Assembly: GCA_035450685.1 (NCBI GenBank)
Contig: DAOTNF010000022.1
Location: forward strand, 1-42,973
Reading direction: 5' to 3'
DNA length: 42,973 nt
Source of the DNA: Syntrophosphaera sp035450685
GTDB lineage: Bacteria; Cloacimonadota; Cloacimonadia; Cloacimonadales; Cloacimonadaceae
Shown here: positions 17,894 to 25,206 of the stretch, one piece after another
Position numbering within the stretch: the stretch's first letter is position 1
How the letters are laid out: each line of letters starts with the position of its first letter
Program-made: the position numbers and the translations under genes
Notes under the pieces: generated by a model
Told to the model about the DNA's origin: nothing
What the model saw: only the letters and a program-made list of their open reading frames with translations
Databases searched by the model: none

Positions 17894-19147
17894 ATGAACC
17901 TCAATCTGCAAAACAAGAAACTGCTGGGGATCAACGGACTCGGCAGGATAGGTAAGCTGCTCTTGTGGAACCAGATCCACCTGCGCAACTTTGAAGGTAT
18001 TATCGTCAACTGCGGCAGGGAAGTGGGAAAGACCCTGGACGACCTGATCCAGGTGATCGAGACCGATTCTACCTATGGCAATCTGCACAAATTCCTGTTC
18101 GGATGCGTGGGCAGGAAAGCCGAGATCAAAATCCTGGATCCCGCCCAACAACTTTTGGAAATAGAGGGCATCCCGGTGAAAATCTTACGCACCGCCCGCG
18201 ATCCCAAGGATATCAACTGGCAGGCTGAGGGCGTGCGCATAGTGGCCGACTGCACTGGTAATTTTGTGGATCCGAACCTTATGCCCGATGGCGGCAAACC
18301 CTGCCTGAGAGGCCATCTGGCGGCCGGAGCCGTGAAAGTGGTCACATCCGCGCCTTTCAAAAGCAAATCCGGCCCCATCGACCAGAATCCTGACGCCATA
18401 ACAATGATCTATGGCATCAACCACGAGGAATACGACCACCGGAAACACAACGTGATCTCCGCCGCTTCCTGCACCACCACAGGCCTGGCCCACATGATCA
18501 AACCCCTGCTGGAAAACGAGGCGACATCAAAGATCATGACCGCCTGCATGACCACCATCCACGCCGCCACAAACACCCAAAGCATCCTGGATTCAGTACC
18601 CAAAACCGGGGCTTCAGACCTGCGCAAGTCACGCTCGCTGATGAACAACATCATCCTCAGCACAACCGGCGCGGCCAAAGCTTTGATGCAGGTGATATCC
18701 GAGATCAAGAGTGTGGGTTTCATGGCGGATTCGGTGCGCATTCCCACCAACACGGTGTCTCTGATAATCCTGAACGCCACCTTCCAAACCGGCCTGGACG
18801 ATAAAAACGAAGCCATCGTCAACCGCGCGCTGCTCAATAAAGTGTTCAAGGATGCCTCAGAAACCACCCAAAAAGATTTGCTGATCTATACCGAAAGGCA
18901 AAATGTGTCGGTCGATATGATTGGCAGCCAGGCCGCGGTAACCATCGAAGCACATGAAACCGACACCAAGACCGGTTTCATTCCCGTCCCCAGGGAAGCC
19001 CTGGAAGCTGCCGGAATCAAGAATGGACTGGATGTGAAGGTTCCGGTGACCCATGCCAAGATCTTCGGCTGGTATGACAACGAACTTGGTTCTTACGTCA
19101 ATTGCCTGAGCAGGCTAATCAGCCATATTGATAAGAATACACCCTGA
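17894..19147 (+). CDS. gap: Glyceraldehyde-3-phosphate dehydrogenase, long form
   Basis: Oxidises glyceraldehyde 3-phosphate to 1,3-bisphosphoglycerate with NAD(P) and phosphate. The start is ATG at 17894 behind GAAGGAGAAG. The Rossmann motif 'INGLGRIGKLLLW' is followed by 'ADCTGNFVD', the nucleophile Cys193 in 'AASCTTTGLAHM', and the base His223 in 'TTIHAATNTQ'. The common motif after the Cys is CTTNCLAP; here it is CTTTGLAH. 'GFMADSVRIPTNTVSL' and 'GWYDNELGSYVN' near the end are typical. At 417 residues it is about 85 longer than the usual 330-residue enzyme, mostly as insertions before the Cys and in the last third. It is likely co-transcribed with the PPDK-like gene and closed by a terminator. 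Confidence 0.93.
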   Translation: MNLNLQNKKLLGINGLGRIGKLLLWNQIHLRNFEGIIVNCGREVGKTLDDLIQVIETDSTYGNLHKFLFGCVGRKAEIKILDPAQQLLEIEGIPVKILRTARDPKDINWQAEGVRIVADCTGNFVDPNLMPDGGKPCLRGHLAAGAVKVVTSAPFKSKSGPIDQNPDAITMIYGINHEEYDHRKHNVISAASCTTTGLAHMIKPLLENEATSKIMTACMTTIHAATNTQSILDSVPKTGASDLRKSRSLMNNIILSTTGAAKALMQVISEIKSVGFMADSVRIPTNTVSLIILNATFQTGLDDKNEAIVNRALLNKVFKDASETTQKDLLIYTERQNVSVDMIGSQAAVTIEAHETDTKTGFIPVPREALEAAGIKNGLDVKVPVTHAKIFGWYDNELGSYVNCLSRLISHIDKNTP

Positions 19148-19172
19148 CAACTGAGAAAACACACCAATGAAT

Positions 19173-19201
19173 AGCCCGGAGAAATCATCCGGGCTTTTTT
19201 T
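19173..19201 (+). terminator. Intrinsic terminator of gap
   Basis: Perfect stem AGCCCGGA/TCCGGGCT (19173-19180 and 19188-19195), 7-base loop, then a run of seven T including the last stem base. Confidence 0.9.
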
Positions 19202-19221
19202 GCGCGTTATATTGGGAGGGA

Positions 19222-20160
19222 TTAACCCTTAAGAGCCAGCTCTACAATAGTGCTGATCAGGTCGTTGAAGCCCAAGCCCACAGCTTTGGCCGCCATGGGA
19301 GTCAGGCTGAGTTCGGTCATACCTGGCAGGGTGTTGACCTCCAGGAAATAGGGCTTCTCCCCATCGTAGCGGAAGTCCATCCTGGCATATCCGGCACAGC
19401 CAAACGCCTGCCAGAGCCTTTCCGCGTATAGCTGCGCGAGCTGGGACAGCGACTCATCCACTTCGGCGGGAACAATATAGTCTGAACTGCCCTTTTTATA
19501 CTTATTGCCATAGTCATACCAGCCGCTTTTGGGTTTGATCTCCACCAGGGGGAGGGCTTTGCCAGCCAAAACCGTCACCGTGAGTTCGCGCCCGGGTATA
19601 AACCTTTCCAGCAGGACGCTGGAAGAATACTGGAGCGCCAGTTGGACAGCAGGTTTGAGTTGTTCGATGCCCTCCACTTTGGTGATGCCCACAGAGGAAC
19701 CGCCGTCGTTGGGCTTGGCGATCAGCGGCAGACCAAGATGGTCTGCTATTCCCTGGAAGTCGTTGGGATCATTGTAGTCCTGCAGATAGTCCCCGCGCAT
19801 CAGAATGTGGTCTGGCACAGGTATTCCCTCGGCCGCCGCGATAAGTTTGGAGACATATTTATCCATCGTCAGCGCGCAACATTTGTATCCCGAGCCGGTA
19901 TGGCGCAGCCCAGCCTGGGAAAGGGCGGCCTGTATCTCGCCGTTTTCTCCGGCTCCCCCGTGCAGGCCAAGGAATACCAGGTCGGAGCCGAAATCCTTGA
20001 TCTGGCTAATCACTTGGCAAAAATCCCGTTCAGCCGCGGGATCGATTTCCAACACATCGTTACCCAGGGAGCGCAAAGCGTTGGCGACGGCTTTTCCGCT
20101 TAGCAGGGATATTTCGCGCTCGGAGGAATCCCCACCCATAAGAACTGTAATTTTATTCAT
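19222..20160 (-). CDS. ddl: D-alanine--D-alanine ligase
   Basis: ATP-dependent formation of D-Ala-D-Ala for peptidoglycan, in the cytoplasm. 312 residues, normal for the family. The start chosen is ATG at 20160 with AGGTGAG upstream; the in-frame GTG at 20169, which overlaps the stop of the upstream gene, has no ribosome site. Motifs: 'LMGGDSSEREISLLSG', 'LHGGAGENGEIQ', 'LPLIAKPNDGGSSVG' in the ATP-grasp domain, 'RFIPGRELTV', and 'LEVNTLPGMTE' at the metal site. It is the last gene of a three-gene operon with a FemAB-like transferase and a response regulator. Confidence 0.95.
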   Translation of the reverse strand: MNKITVLMGGDSSEREISLLSGKAVANALRSLGNDVLEIDPAAERDFCQVISQIKDFGSDLVFLGLHGGAGENGEIQAALSQAGLRHTGSGYKCCALTMDKYVSKLIAAAEGIPVPDHILMRGDYLQDYNDPNDFQGIADHLGLPLIAKPNDGGSSVGITKVEGIEQLKPAVQLALQYSSSVLLERFIPGRELTVTVLAGKALPLVEIKPKSGWYDYGNKYKKGSSDYIVPAEVDESLSQLAQLYAERLWQAFGCAGYARMDFRYDGEKPYFLEVNTLPGMTELSLTPMAAKAVGLGFNDLISTIVELALKG

Positions 20161-20165
20161 AACTC

Positions 20166-21074
20166 TCACCTGTTTGTAATTTGGTAAAACACCTTCAACT
20201 GGAAGCCCATGGCGGCTTTGAAGCGTGCCACTTCAGGGTTGTTGGCACCGCAGAAATCCAGGCTGCGATACCTGCCTGCCAGCGTTTCCACCAGCAGTTT
20301 GCTGTGCAGGGTGCTGGCTCCCAGGCGCAGGTCTTCTTCCCTTGTGCTGCGCATGATGGTATAGGCAATGTCTTCGGCGAAGCCGCTCAGGACAATGTTG
20401 GAGCTCACAATCTCGCCGCCTTTCACCAGGTTGAATTGGCTGAGCAGCTTTTTTTGCTGTAACTGGCAAAGCCATTGCTCCAGTTCAGGGTATCCTATAT
20501 TGAATTGTTTCCCTTTGCGGGTGTATAAGCTTTTATGCAGGTCAATGAATTGACGCGGGGCGAATCTCTCTTCCCAGGTGTAGTTCTGCTCCTGGGCCAA
20601 CCTGAGTTTTTTGCGTTCGTCCTTGAGAAGAGAGAAAGGCTGGCTCAGGTTGTGCACAAATGTGTAAAGCGGCTTTGCCTTCAATCCGCTCCAGATGAAG
20701 CCCCGCACGTCTTTGTTATGGGGCGCGAGATTGAATTGCAGGCGGCGGTAGCGTCTTTTGAGATATTCTGCCACCTCGCCGGTTACACGAAGCTCATCCA
20801 ATAGATTGCGATTGGGATCGCGCCCCTCTTCCCACCAAAACCACAAGCCCTGGTAGTAAACGCTCTGCGGCTGGATCAGACGGGATATTCCCAGGTTACG
20901 TTTCTCGAAGACAGGCAGAGCAGCAACCAACTGCTCACCCTTATAGCAGAGCAGTTGCCAGCATTTTATCCCGTGCAGGGATGCGACGGCCTGAAGAAAA
21001 TCTGGGTGTATCCAGACCGGGATGGACGGGCCTAAACCCTCGTCTGACGGTTCGCGCAGCAGCAGGTCATACAT
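20166..21074 (-). CDS. FemAB/GNAT-fold acyltransferase
   Basis: A 302-residue protein of the double-GNAT (FemAB, BioF2-like) type. Visible segments: 'VWIHPDFLQAVA' near the N terminus, 'YYQGLWFWWEEG', the basic 'RRYRRLQFNLAP', and in the second half 'RKGKQFNIGYPELEQW', 'SNIVLSGFAEDIAYTIM', 'GASTLHSKLLVETLA' and 'LDFCGANNPEVARFKAAMGF', the last being the usual closing motif of this fold. FemAB enzymes add amino acids to peptidoglycan precursors, and other members modify lipids or polysaccharides. The direct link to ddl favours a cell-wall role, but this is context only. Its ATG overlaps the response-regulator stop by 8 bases, so translation is probably coupled. Confidence 0.8.
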   Translation of the reverse strand: MYDLLLREPSDEGLGPSIPVWIHPDFLQAVASLHGIKCWQLLCYKGEQLVAALPVFEKRNLGISRLIQPQSVYYQGLWFWWEEGRDPNRNLLDELRVTGEVAEYLKRRYRRLQFNLAPHNKDVRGFIWSGLKAKPLYTFVHNLSQPFSLLKDERKKLRLAQEQNYTWEERFAPRQFIDLHKSLYTRKGKQFNIGYPELEQWLCQLQQKKLLSQFNLVKGGEIVSSNIVLSGFAEDIAYTIMRSTREEDLRLGASTLHSKLLVETLAGRYRSLDFCGANNPEVARFKAAMGFQLKVFYQITNR

Positions 21075-21426
21075 ATTTCTTAACCAGATTGAGGAGTTCC
21101 AGCAGGCGGAACGGCTTGACGATGTAGTCCGAAAGGCCTTCCCGCATAGCCTCTTGCACCTGCTCCAGATACTGGTAGCCGGTCATAATCAGGCAAAAAG
21201 CATTGGGGTCGAGCGTTTGGATGCTTTGCATCAACTGCAATCCGCTCATGCTTTTCATCACGCAGTCTATCATGATCAGGTTATACTTTCCCGGGGAGAA
21301 TTTGATGAGCGCCTGGAATCCGTCTTCCGCGGTATCGACCTCAAAACCACGGGAAGCAAGGAACTCTCCAATTACCTCTCTTAACAGCCTGTCATCATCG
21401 ACCAGCAGAATCCGGGAACTATTCAA
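21067..21426 (-). CDS. Stand-alone response regulator receiver domain
   Basis: A single receiver domain of 119 residues with no output domain. The start chosen is TTG at 21426, preceded by TAGAGG; the frame is open to 21501, but the extra residues are not receiver-like. The acidic pocket is 'LLVDDD' (Asp10-12), the phosphorylation site is Asp54 in 'IMIDCVM', the switch residue is in 'LIMTG', and the Lys is in 'YIVKPF'. The usual Pro of the DxxMP motif is Lys. No sensor kinase is in the window. It heads the operon with the FemAB-like protein and ddl, so it may act by protein contact rather than on DNA. Confidence 0.85.
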   Translation of the reverse strand: MNSSRILLVDDDRLLREVIGEFLASRGFEVDTAEDGFQALIKFSPGKYNLIMIDCVMKSMSGLQLMQSIQTLDPNAFCLIMTGYQYLEQVQEAMREGLSDYIVKPFRLLELLNLVKKYV

Positions 21427-21592
21427 GCAAACCTCTATGCACGATCTTGGCTTGGGTGCAAGACACCGCCAATATAGGCAGTTGCACTCCAGAACCAGCA
21501 AGGCAAGTTTCCCGTGCCTGTCCTAAAAGTCAATGAAAAAAACTCAAGCCAGGTTCAGATTGGCAAATAAGTTGCAATTTTCCACTTTTATA

Positions 21593-21619
21593 TTGACTGG
21601 ATTTGGCTTATATTATAAA
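21593..21619 (+). promoter_or_regulatory. Possible promoter of the cold-shock gene
   Basis: TTGACT (21593-21598) and TATAAA (21614-21619), spaced 15 bases, in an AT-rich stretch. The untranslated leader would then be only about 20 bases, without room for a long cold-shock leader. Confidence 0.35.
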
Positions 21620-21646
21620 TGGAGAAACTAACTTTATGAGGTATCA

Positions 21647-21859
21647 ATGAAAGGTAAAGTCAAATGGTTCAACAAGAATAAAGGTTACGGCTTTATTATA
21701 ACGGAAGACAACAAAGAATATTTCGTGCACTGGAAATCCATCGTGACCAACTCGCCCAGGGATCTGAAAGTTTTGGAACAGGATGAGATTGTAACTTTCG
21801 ACTTGATGGAAACGGACAAGGGAACCCAGGCAATCAACATTATCCGGGTCAATCCCTGA
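21647..21859 (+). CDS. Cold-shock domain protein (CspA family)
   Basis: A 70-residue single OB-fold nucleic-acid chaperone. The start is ATG at 21647 with GAGG upstream. The N terminus 'MKGKVKWFNKNKGYGFI' contains RNP1 (KGYGFI), and RNP2 is 'YFVHW'. Usual members have 'DIFVHY' there, so Tyr-Phe-Val-His-Trp is a mild variant. It is followed directly by a strong terminator and is probably monocistronic. Confidence 0.93.
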   Translation: MKGKVKWFNKNKGYGFIITEDNKEYFVHWKSIVTNSPRDLKVLEQDEIVTFDLMETDKGTQAINIIRVNP

Positions 21860-21884
21860 TTTCCGCACCAGAAAAGCTGTTTCA

Positions 21885-21917
21885 GGGGCGAGAGCGATGC
21901 TTTTGCCCCGCTTTTTT
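21885..21917 (+). terminator. Intrinsic terminator behind the cold-shock gene
   Basis: 11 bp stem GGGGCGAGAGC/GCTTTTGCCCC (two G-T pairs), 3-base loop, then CGCTTTTTT. It ends only 11 bases before the ygiQ ATG. Confidence 0.88.
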
Positions 21918-21928
21918 GGCAGACGCAA

Positions 21929-23641
21929 ATGCCTTTTCTTCCCACCAATCTGGCTGAAGCTAAAGCCCGTAACTGGCCTGAATTGGACATCATCATCGTA
22001 AACGGGGACGCTTACGTGGATCATCCCAGTTTTGGCGCGGCTGTGATTGGCAGATATCTGGAGGCAGCCGGATTCCGGGTCGGGATCATCCCCCAACCGG
22101 ACTGGTCCAGGGACGAGGATTTTATGGCTTTGGGCAGGCCACGCCTGTTTTTTGGCATCACGGCAGGGAACATGGATTCCCTGGTGAGCAACTATACCGC
22201 TCAACGCAAACGCCGGAATGACGACGCCTACAGCCCCGGCGGAGTGGCTGGCCTGAGACCTGACCGCGCCACCCTCGTGTATGCCAATGCCCTGAAAAGG
22301 ATTTACAAGAACGTGCCCCTGGTCTTGGGCGGCATAGAAGCCTCATTGCGCCGCATCGCGCATTACGACTATTGGCAGGACAAGGTGAGGGGAAGTCTGC
22401 TGGCAGACACCAAGGCCGATTTCCTGGTTTACGGCATGGGCGAAAAAGCCAGCCTGGAGATAGCTTCGGCGCTGCAAGCGGGAACGAAGCCAGAGCATTT
22501 GACCGACATCGGAGGCACGGTTGTCTTCAGCCCCCTGCCCCCAACTCCGGACAGTATGATCCTTCCGGACAACAAAGCCTGCGTGGACAAGCCGACCTTC
22601 AGGCGGATGACCATGCTGTTTGAGAACAACCATCAGGAACAAGTCTTGTATCAGCAGAATGGCGGCCGCTGGCTCAAGCACAATCCCCCCGCCGCCAGCC
22701 TGAAGCCGGATGAATTGGACGCCATCCACAGCCTGCCTTTTGAATACGCACCCCATCCGCGCTATCAGGGGGCAACAATTCCCGCCTTCGAGCAGATAAA
22801 AAGCTCAATCACATCACACCGGGGCTGTTACGGAGGATGCCATTTCTGCGCCATCTCCAGCCATCAGGGACGCCGCCTGCAATCGCGATCCAAAGACTCG
22901 ATAGTTGCGGAAGCGAAATCGATGGTTTTGCGTCAGGGAAAGTCCGTGACCATCACAGATATCGGCGGGCCGACGGCAAACATGTACGCCTCTGCCTGCA
23001 AGCTGGATTTTCCCGCCAGTTGCAAGCGCGCCTCCTGCCTCTACCCCACCATCTGCAAGAACCTGTTGCCAGACCACCAAGCCCAGTTGTCTCTGTTGGG
23101 CGAGATCGAAAGACTGCCCGGAGTCAAGCACGTATTCATCGCGTCCGGAGTAAGGCACGACCTCGCTTTGCGAAGCCCCCAATACGTAGCGGCTTTGGCC
23201 ACCAAATACACGGGGGGCAGGTTGAAACTGGCGCCGGAACATAGCGTTGACCGCGTGCTTGAGCTGATGGGCAAGCCATCGGTCAGCCTGTATGAGGAAT
23301 TTGCCAAAGAGTTTTTCGCGGCCTGTAAAAAGGGCGGCATCAAGCGCCAGATCATCCCCTATCTGATAATTGGACACCCCGGAACCACCCTTCAGGACGC
23401 TCTGGAACTGCGGGCTTGGCTGATGAAGCACAATCTGCGCGTGGAACAGGTGCAGGAGTTTACCCCCACACCCATGACCGTGAGCACCTGCATGTATTAT
23501 ACTGGCCTGGACTACCAAACGGGGAAACCTATCCACATCCCAAAACCGGGTGAGATAAGGAAACAAAAGGAACTCGCGCTGTGGCACCAGTATCCGGATC
23601 GAAAGACCAGGACTGGGAAAAAAGGTAACACTCAAAACTGA
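21929..23641 (+). CDS. ygiQ: YgiQ-family radical SAM protein
   Basis: A 570-residue radical SAM protein; the reaction of the family is not established. Close to Escherichia coli YgiQ from its start: 'MPFLPTNL' aligns with the 'PFLPMS' segment, then 'DIIIVNGDAYVDHPSFG', 'GITAGNMDS', 'GGIEASLRRIAHYDYW', and the cluster motif Cys300-x3-Cys304-x2-Cys307 in 'GCYGGCHFCA'. 'RLKLAPEHS' and 'EQVQEFTPTPMTVST' are also typical. The Escherichia coli protein is longer, with an N-terminal extension and C-terminal tail. The ATG at 21929 has no ribosome site and lies directly behind the upstream terminator; no alternative start exists upstream before the stop at 21857-21859. Confidence 0.93.
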   Translation: MPFLPTNLAEAKARNWPELDIIIVNGDAYVDHPSFGAAVIGRYLEAAGFRVGIIPQPDWSRDEDFMALGRPRLFFGITAGNMDSLVSNYTAQRKRRNDDAYSPGGVAGLRPDRATLVYANALKRIYKNVPLVLGGIEASLRRIAHYDYWQDKVRGSLLADTKADFLVYGMGEKASLEIASALQAGTKPEHLTDIGGTVVFSPLPPTPDSMILPDNKACVDKPTFRRMTMLFENNHQEQVLYQQNGGRWLKHNPPAASLKPDELDAIHSLPFEYAPHPRYQGATIPAFEQIKSSITSHRGCYGGCHFCAISSHQGRRLQSRSKDSIVAEAKSMVLRQGKSVTITDIGGPTANMYASACKLDFPASCKRASCLYPTICKNLLPDHQAQLSLLGEIERLPGVKHVFIASGVRHDLALRSPQYVAALATKYTGGRLKLAPEHSVDRVLELMGKPSVSLYEEFAKEFFAACKKGGIKRQIIPYLIIGHPGTTLQDALELRAWLMKHNLRVEQVQEFTPTPMTVSTCMYYTGLDYQTGKPIHIPKPGEIRKQKELALWHQYPDRKTRTGKKGNTQN

Positions 23642-23805
23642 CTGCCTGTATCTCGTAACACTGTTTAGCTTGCCTTATTATAACTGGATATCTATTTTAC
23701 CTTTTCACGGTTATTGCCAAAAGACTGGATCACGGCTCAAGCGGTTCACGCAGATCAGCGCGGATAAATGTCGCAGATTGGCGCGGATTGGTGTAAGTTA
23801 GGGGG

Positions 23806-23887
23806 CTGCCGAAGTCTGTTCGGCAGAGGCAACGGAGTTGCCTGTTTGGAAGAGACCTCCGGTCTCTGTGGCAAACAGATTTTGCCA
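23806..23887 (-). repeat. Four-hairpin module, copy 4 (inverted)
   Basis: All four stems are identical to copy 1; the loop of stem 1 is changed from GTCCG to ATCTG and a few spacer bases differ. Confidence 0.9.
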
Positions 23888-24176
23888 CCCCAGGGCACTG
23901 GATCACGGGTCAAACCCGTGATGACACAGTATGTAGTCTGGGTGTATTTTGTTTCGTTGTTTGGTGGTTGTTTCCAAAAGACTGGATCACGGGTAAGTCA
24001 CCCCAGAGGGGCCCCGACTTCCCGTGATGACACAGAATATAGCTTGGTGGACTTGTTTCGGGGGCACCTTTCCACCATTTCATCTTTCCACCTTTCCACT
24101 GTTTTATCGTAGCACCTATATATTATGAGGGGATGGCTCTCATTTGCATCTTCATCTCCAACGTGGGTCTTCCTGG

Positions 24177-24205
24177 GGTCAACCTTATAATTTATAAGGA
24201 TGACC
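24177..24205. repeat. 29 bp near-perfect palindrome (module E), inverted copy
   Basis: Exact reverse complement of 7-35, within a longer match that continues into GGGTCTTCCTGGGGTC on one side and CTAAGGA on the other. Confidence 0.85.
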
Positions 24206-24344
24206 TAAGGATGATGGCACAAAATCCAGTAGCAGCAAAGGAGGGCGCTATGAAGTATAATGCGGAATGTATAGGTTTATTTATGAGATTATCAAACAAA
24301 TGATGCCTGTTGTTTTTGGACTGGACGCTGGTTTCGGAGCCTTT

Positions 24345-24445
24345 TCACCATTTCACCTTTCCACGGGTGTTTCCAAAAGACTGGATCCCGGGTCAAGCAT
24401 GCGCTTGCCCGGGATGACGCAGCATATAGACTGATGGACTTGTTC
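24345..24445 (-). repeat. CCCGGG module with GGTGGAAA tract
   Basis: Contains TTTCACCTTTCCAC followed by CAAAAGACTGGATCCCGGG, CAAGC/GCTTG arms, CCCGGGATGACG and the GGACTTGTTCCGG end. It forms the 3' part of the open frame 24292-24900, whose last 50 or so codons are therefore repeat-encoded. Confidence 0.75.
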
Positions 24446-24464
24446 CGGGACTCTGCTCCCTCTT

Positions 24465-24692
24465 CTATCCCTCGAACTTCTTCTTGTGAAACTTCATGCC
24501 TTTCATGTCCGGGTCGTTCCTCCAGTCTTTGGAGATTATCCCCTTGCGTGCCAGCCCGTCGTTCAGCCTCTCCAGAAACCATTCCCCGTCTAACGTTCTG
24601 GCTGGTTTTAAGGGCTGCGACTCTGCGGTCGATTTCTGCCTGGTGCTTGGTGAAGAATCCTTCATTGATTGTTCCTTCTTGTCTTTCGGCAT
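24465..24692 (-). CDS. Small hypothetical protein
   Basis: A 75-residue protein with a very good ribosome site, GGGAGGAACAT, directly before ATG 24692. It is hydrophilic and lysine-rich at the N terminus, then has a compact segment with 'LDGEWFLERLNDGLARKGI' and 'DWRNDPDMKGMKFHKKKFEG'. No family is recognised. It lies between the repeat cluster and tRNA-Pro and overlaps the frame 24292-24900. The strong start signal and natural composition favour this frame. Confidence 0.5.
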   Translation of the reverse strand: MPKDKKEQSMKDSSPSTRQKSTAESQPLKPARTLDGEWFLERLNDGLARKGIISKDWRNDPDMKGMKFHKKKFEG

Positions 24693-24923
24693 ATGTTCCT
24701 CCCTCTAATAGTTTAATCGGTGTTTCCATCAAAGCAAACAGCTTGTCGTCATAAACGGTTAGCGCGCCATCCGTCTTTTCAAAAATCTTTATGCGCTTCC
24801 GCCCATCAACATTGTTGTCAGCAACAGAGAAGTCAACCCTGTTATTGTTTTTATGGCGTTCCCAGAGTGAGACCAGGGTCGCCAGTACCCGTTTTATCAT
24901 AGCTCTAATAAGTACAAATAATT

Positions 24924-24972
24924 AGGCGGTCTGTCTGATAATCTGTCTGCTGAGATTATCGGCAAACCGCCT
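24924..24972 (-). terminator. Nested hairpin behind tRNA-Pro, probable transcript end
   Basis: Outer arms AGGCGGT/ACCGCCT (24924-24930, 24966-24972) enclose inner arms GATAATC/GATTATC (24937-24943, 24954-24960). On the minus strand the outer stem is followed by AATTATTTGT, which is only moderately T-rich. The outer arms equal those of hairpins at 11689-11708 and 42839-42858, so it may instead be a repeat remnant. Confidence 0.5.
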
Positions 24973-24978
24973 GAAAAC

Positions 24979-25056
24979 TGGTCGGGATGACAGGATTTGA
25001 ACCTGCGACCACTTGAACCCCATTCAAGTACGCTAGCCGGACTGCGCTACATCCCG
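24979..25056 (-). tRNA. tRNA-Pro (anticodon GGG)
   Basis: A complete cloverleaf with encoded CCA. The acceptor stem CGGGATG/CATCCCG is 7 bp; the D-arm region is GTAGCGCAGTCCGGCTAGCG; the anticodon stem CTTGA/TCAAG has the loop ATGGGGT with anticodon GGG; the T loop GTTCAAATC is standard; and A precedes CCA. CGGG...CCCG ends are usual for proline tRNA. Confidence 0.95.
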
Positions 25057-25206
25057 GACCTTGGAACCTAAAAAAAGGAGGGGCTGATTTTGACAAGCAA
25101 AATTTGTGTTTGACAGCCACGGCTGCTCCCCAAGGATGGTGCCGATATAGACTAAACACAGCCTCCAAAGGGATTTGGCAGGCTAGAATGAATTGAGGAG
25201 AGAGTT

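Larger units (their letters stand above)
23706..24213 (-). repeat. Composite interspersed repeat, full copy 2 (inverted)
   Basis: Read on the minus strand, the modules come in the same order as at the window start: palindrome (24177-24205), spacer with CATTTGCAT, GGTGGAAA tract (about 24066-24108), GAAACAAG plus inverted-repeat modules (about 23971-24064 and 23896-23935), four-hairpin module (23806-23887), 'ATCCGCG/ATCTGCG' words (23745-23797) and a last inverted-repeat half (23713-23742). Here the CCCGGG core is replaced by CACGGG/CCCGTG, still self-complementary. No gene is seen between 23642 and 24464. Confidence 0.85.
24292..24900 (-). pseudogene. Hypothetical ORF running into a repeat, probably degraded
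   Basis: A frame of 202 codons from ATG 24900. The first 70 residues look protein-like ('DFSVADNNVDGRKRIKIFEK', 'LTVYDDKLFALMETPIKLL'), but no family is recognised. After that the frame overlaps another ORF with a much better ribosome site (24465-24692), turns into low-quality charged sequence, and ends inside a CCCGGG repeat. The likeliest reading is a small gene at 24700-24900 that lost its own stop codon by a small indel. A weak AGAG precedes the start. Confidence 0.35.

Noticed and set aside
16564..18009. 481-codon open frame on the minus strand
   Set aside because: Antisense to the PPDK-like gene and the gap start; shadow composition.
24979..25056. tRNA-Pro as attachment site of an integrated element
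   Set aside because: No integrase and no second copy of the tRNA 3' end seen in the window.
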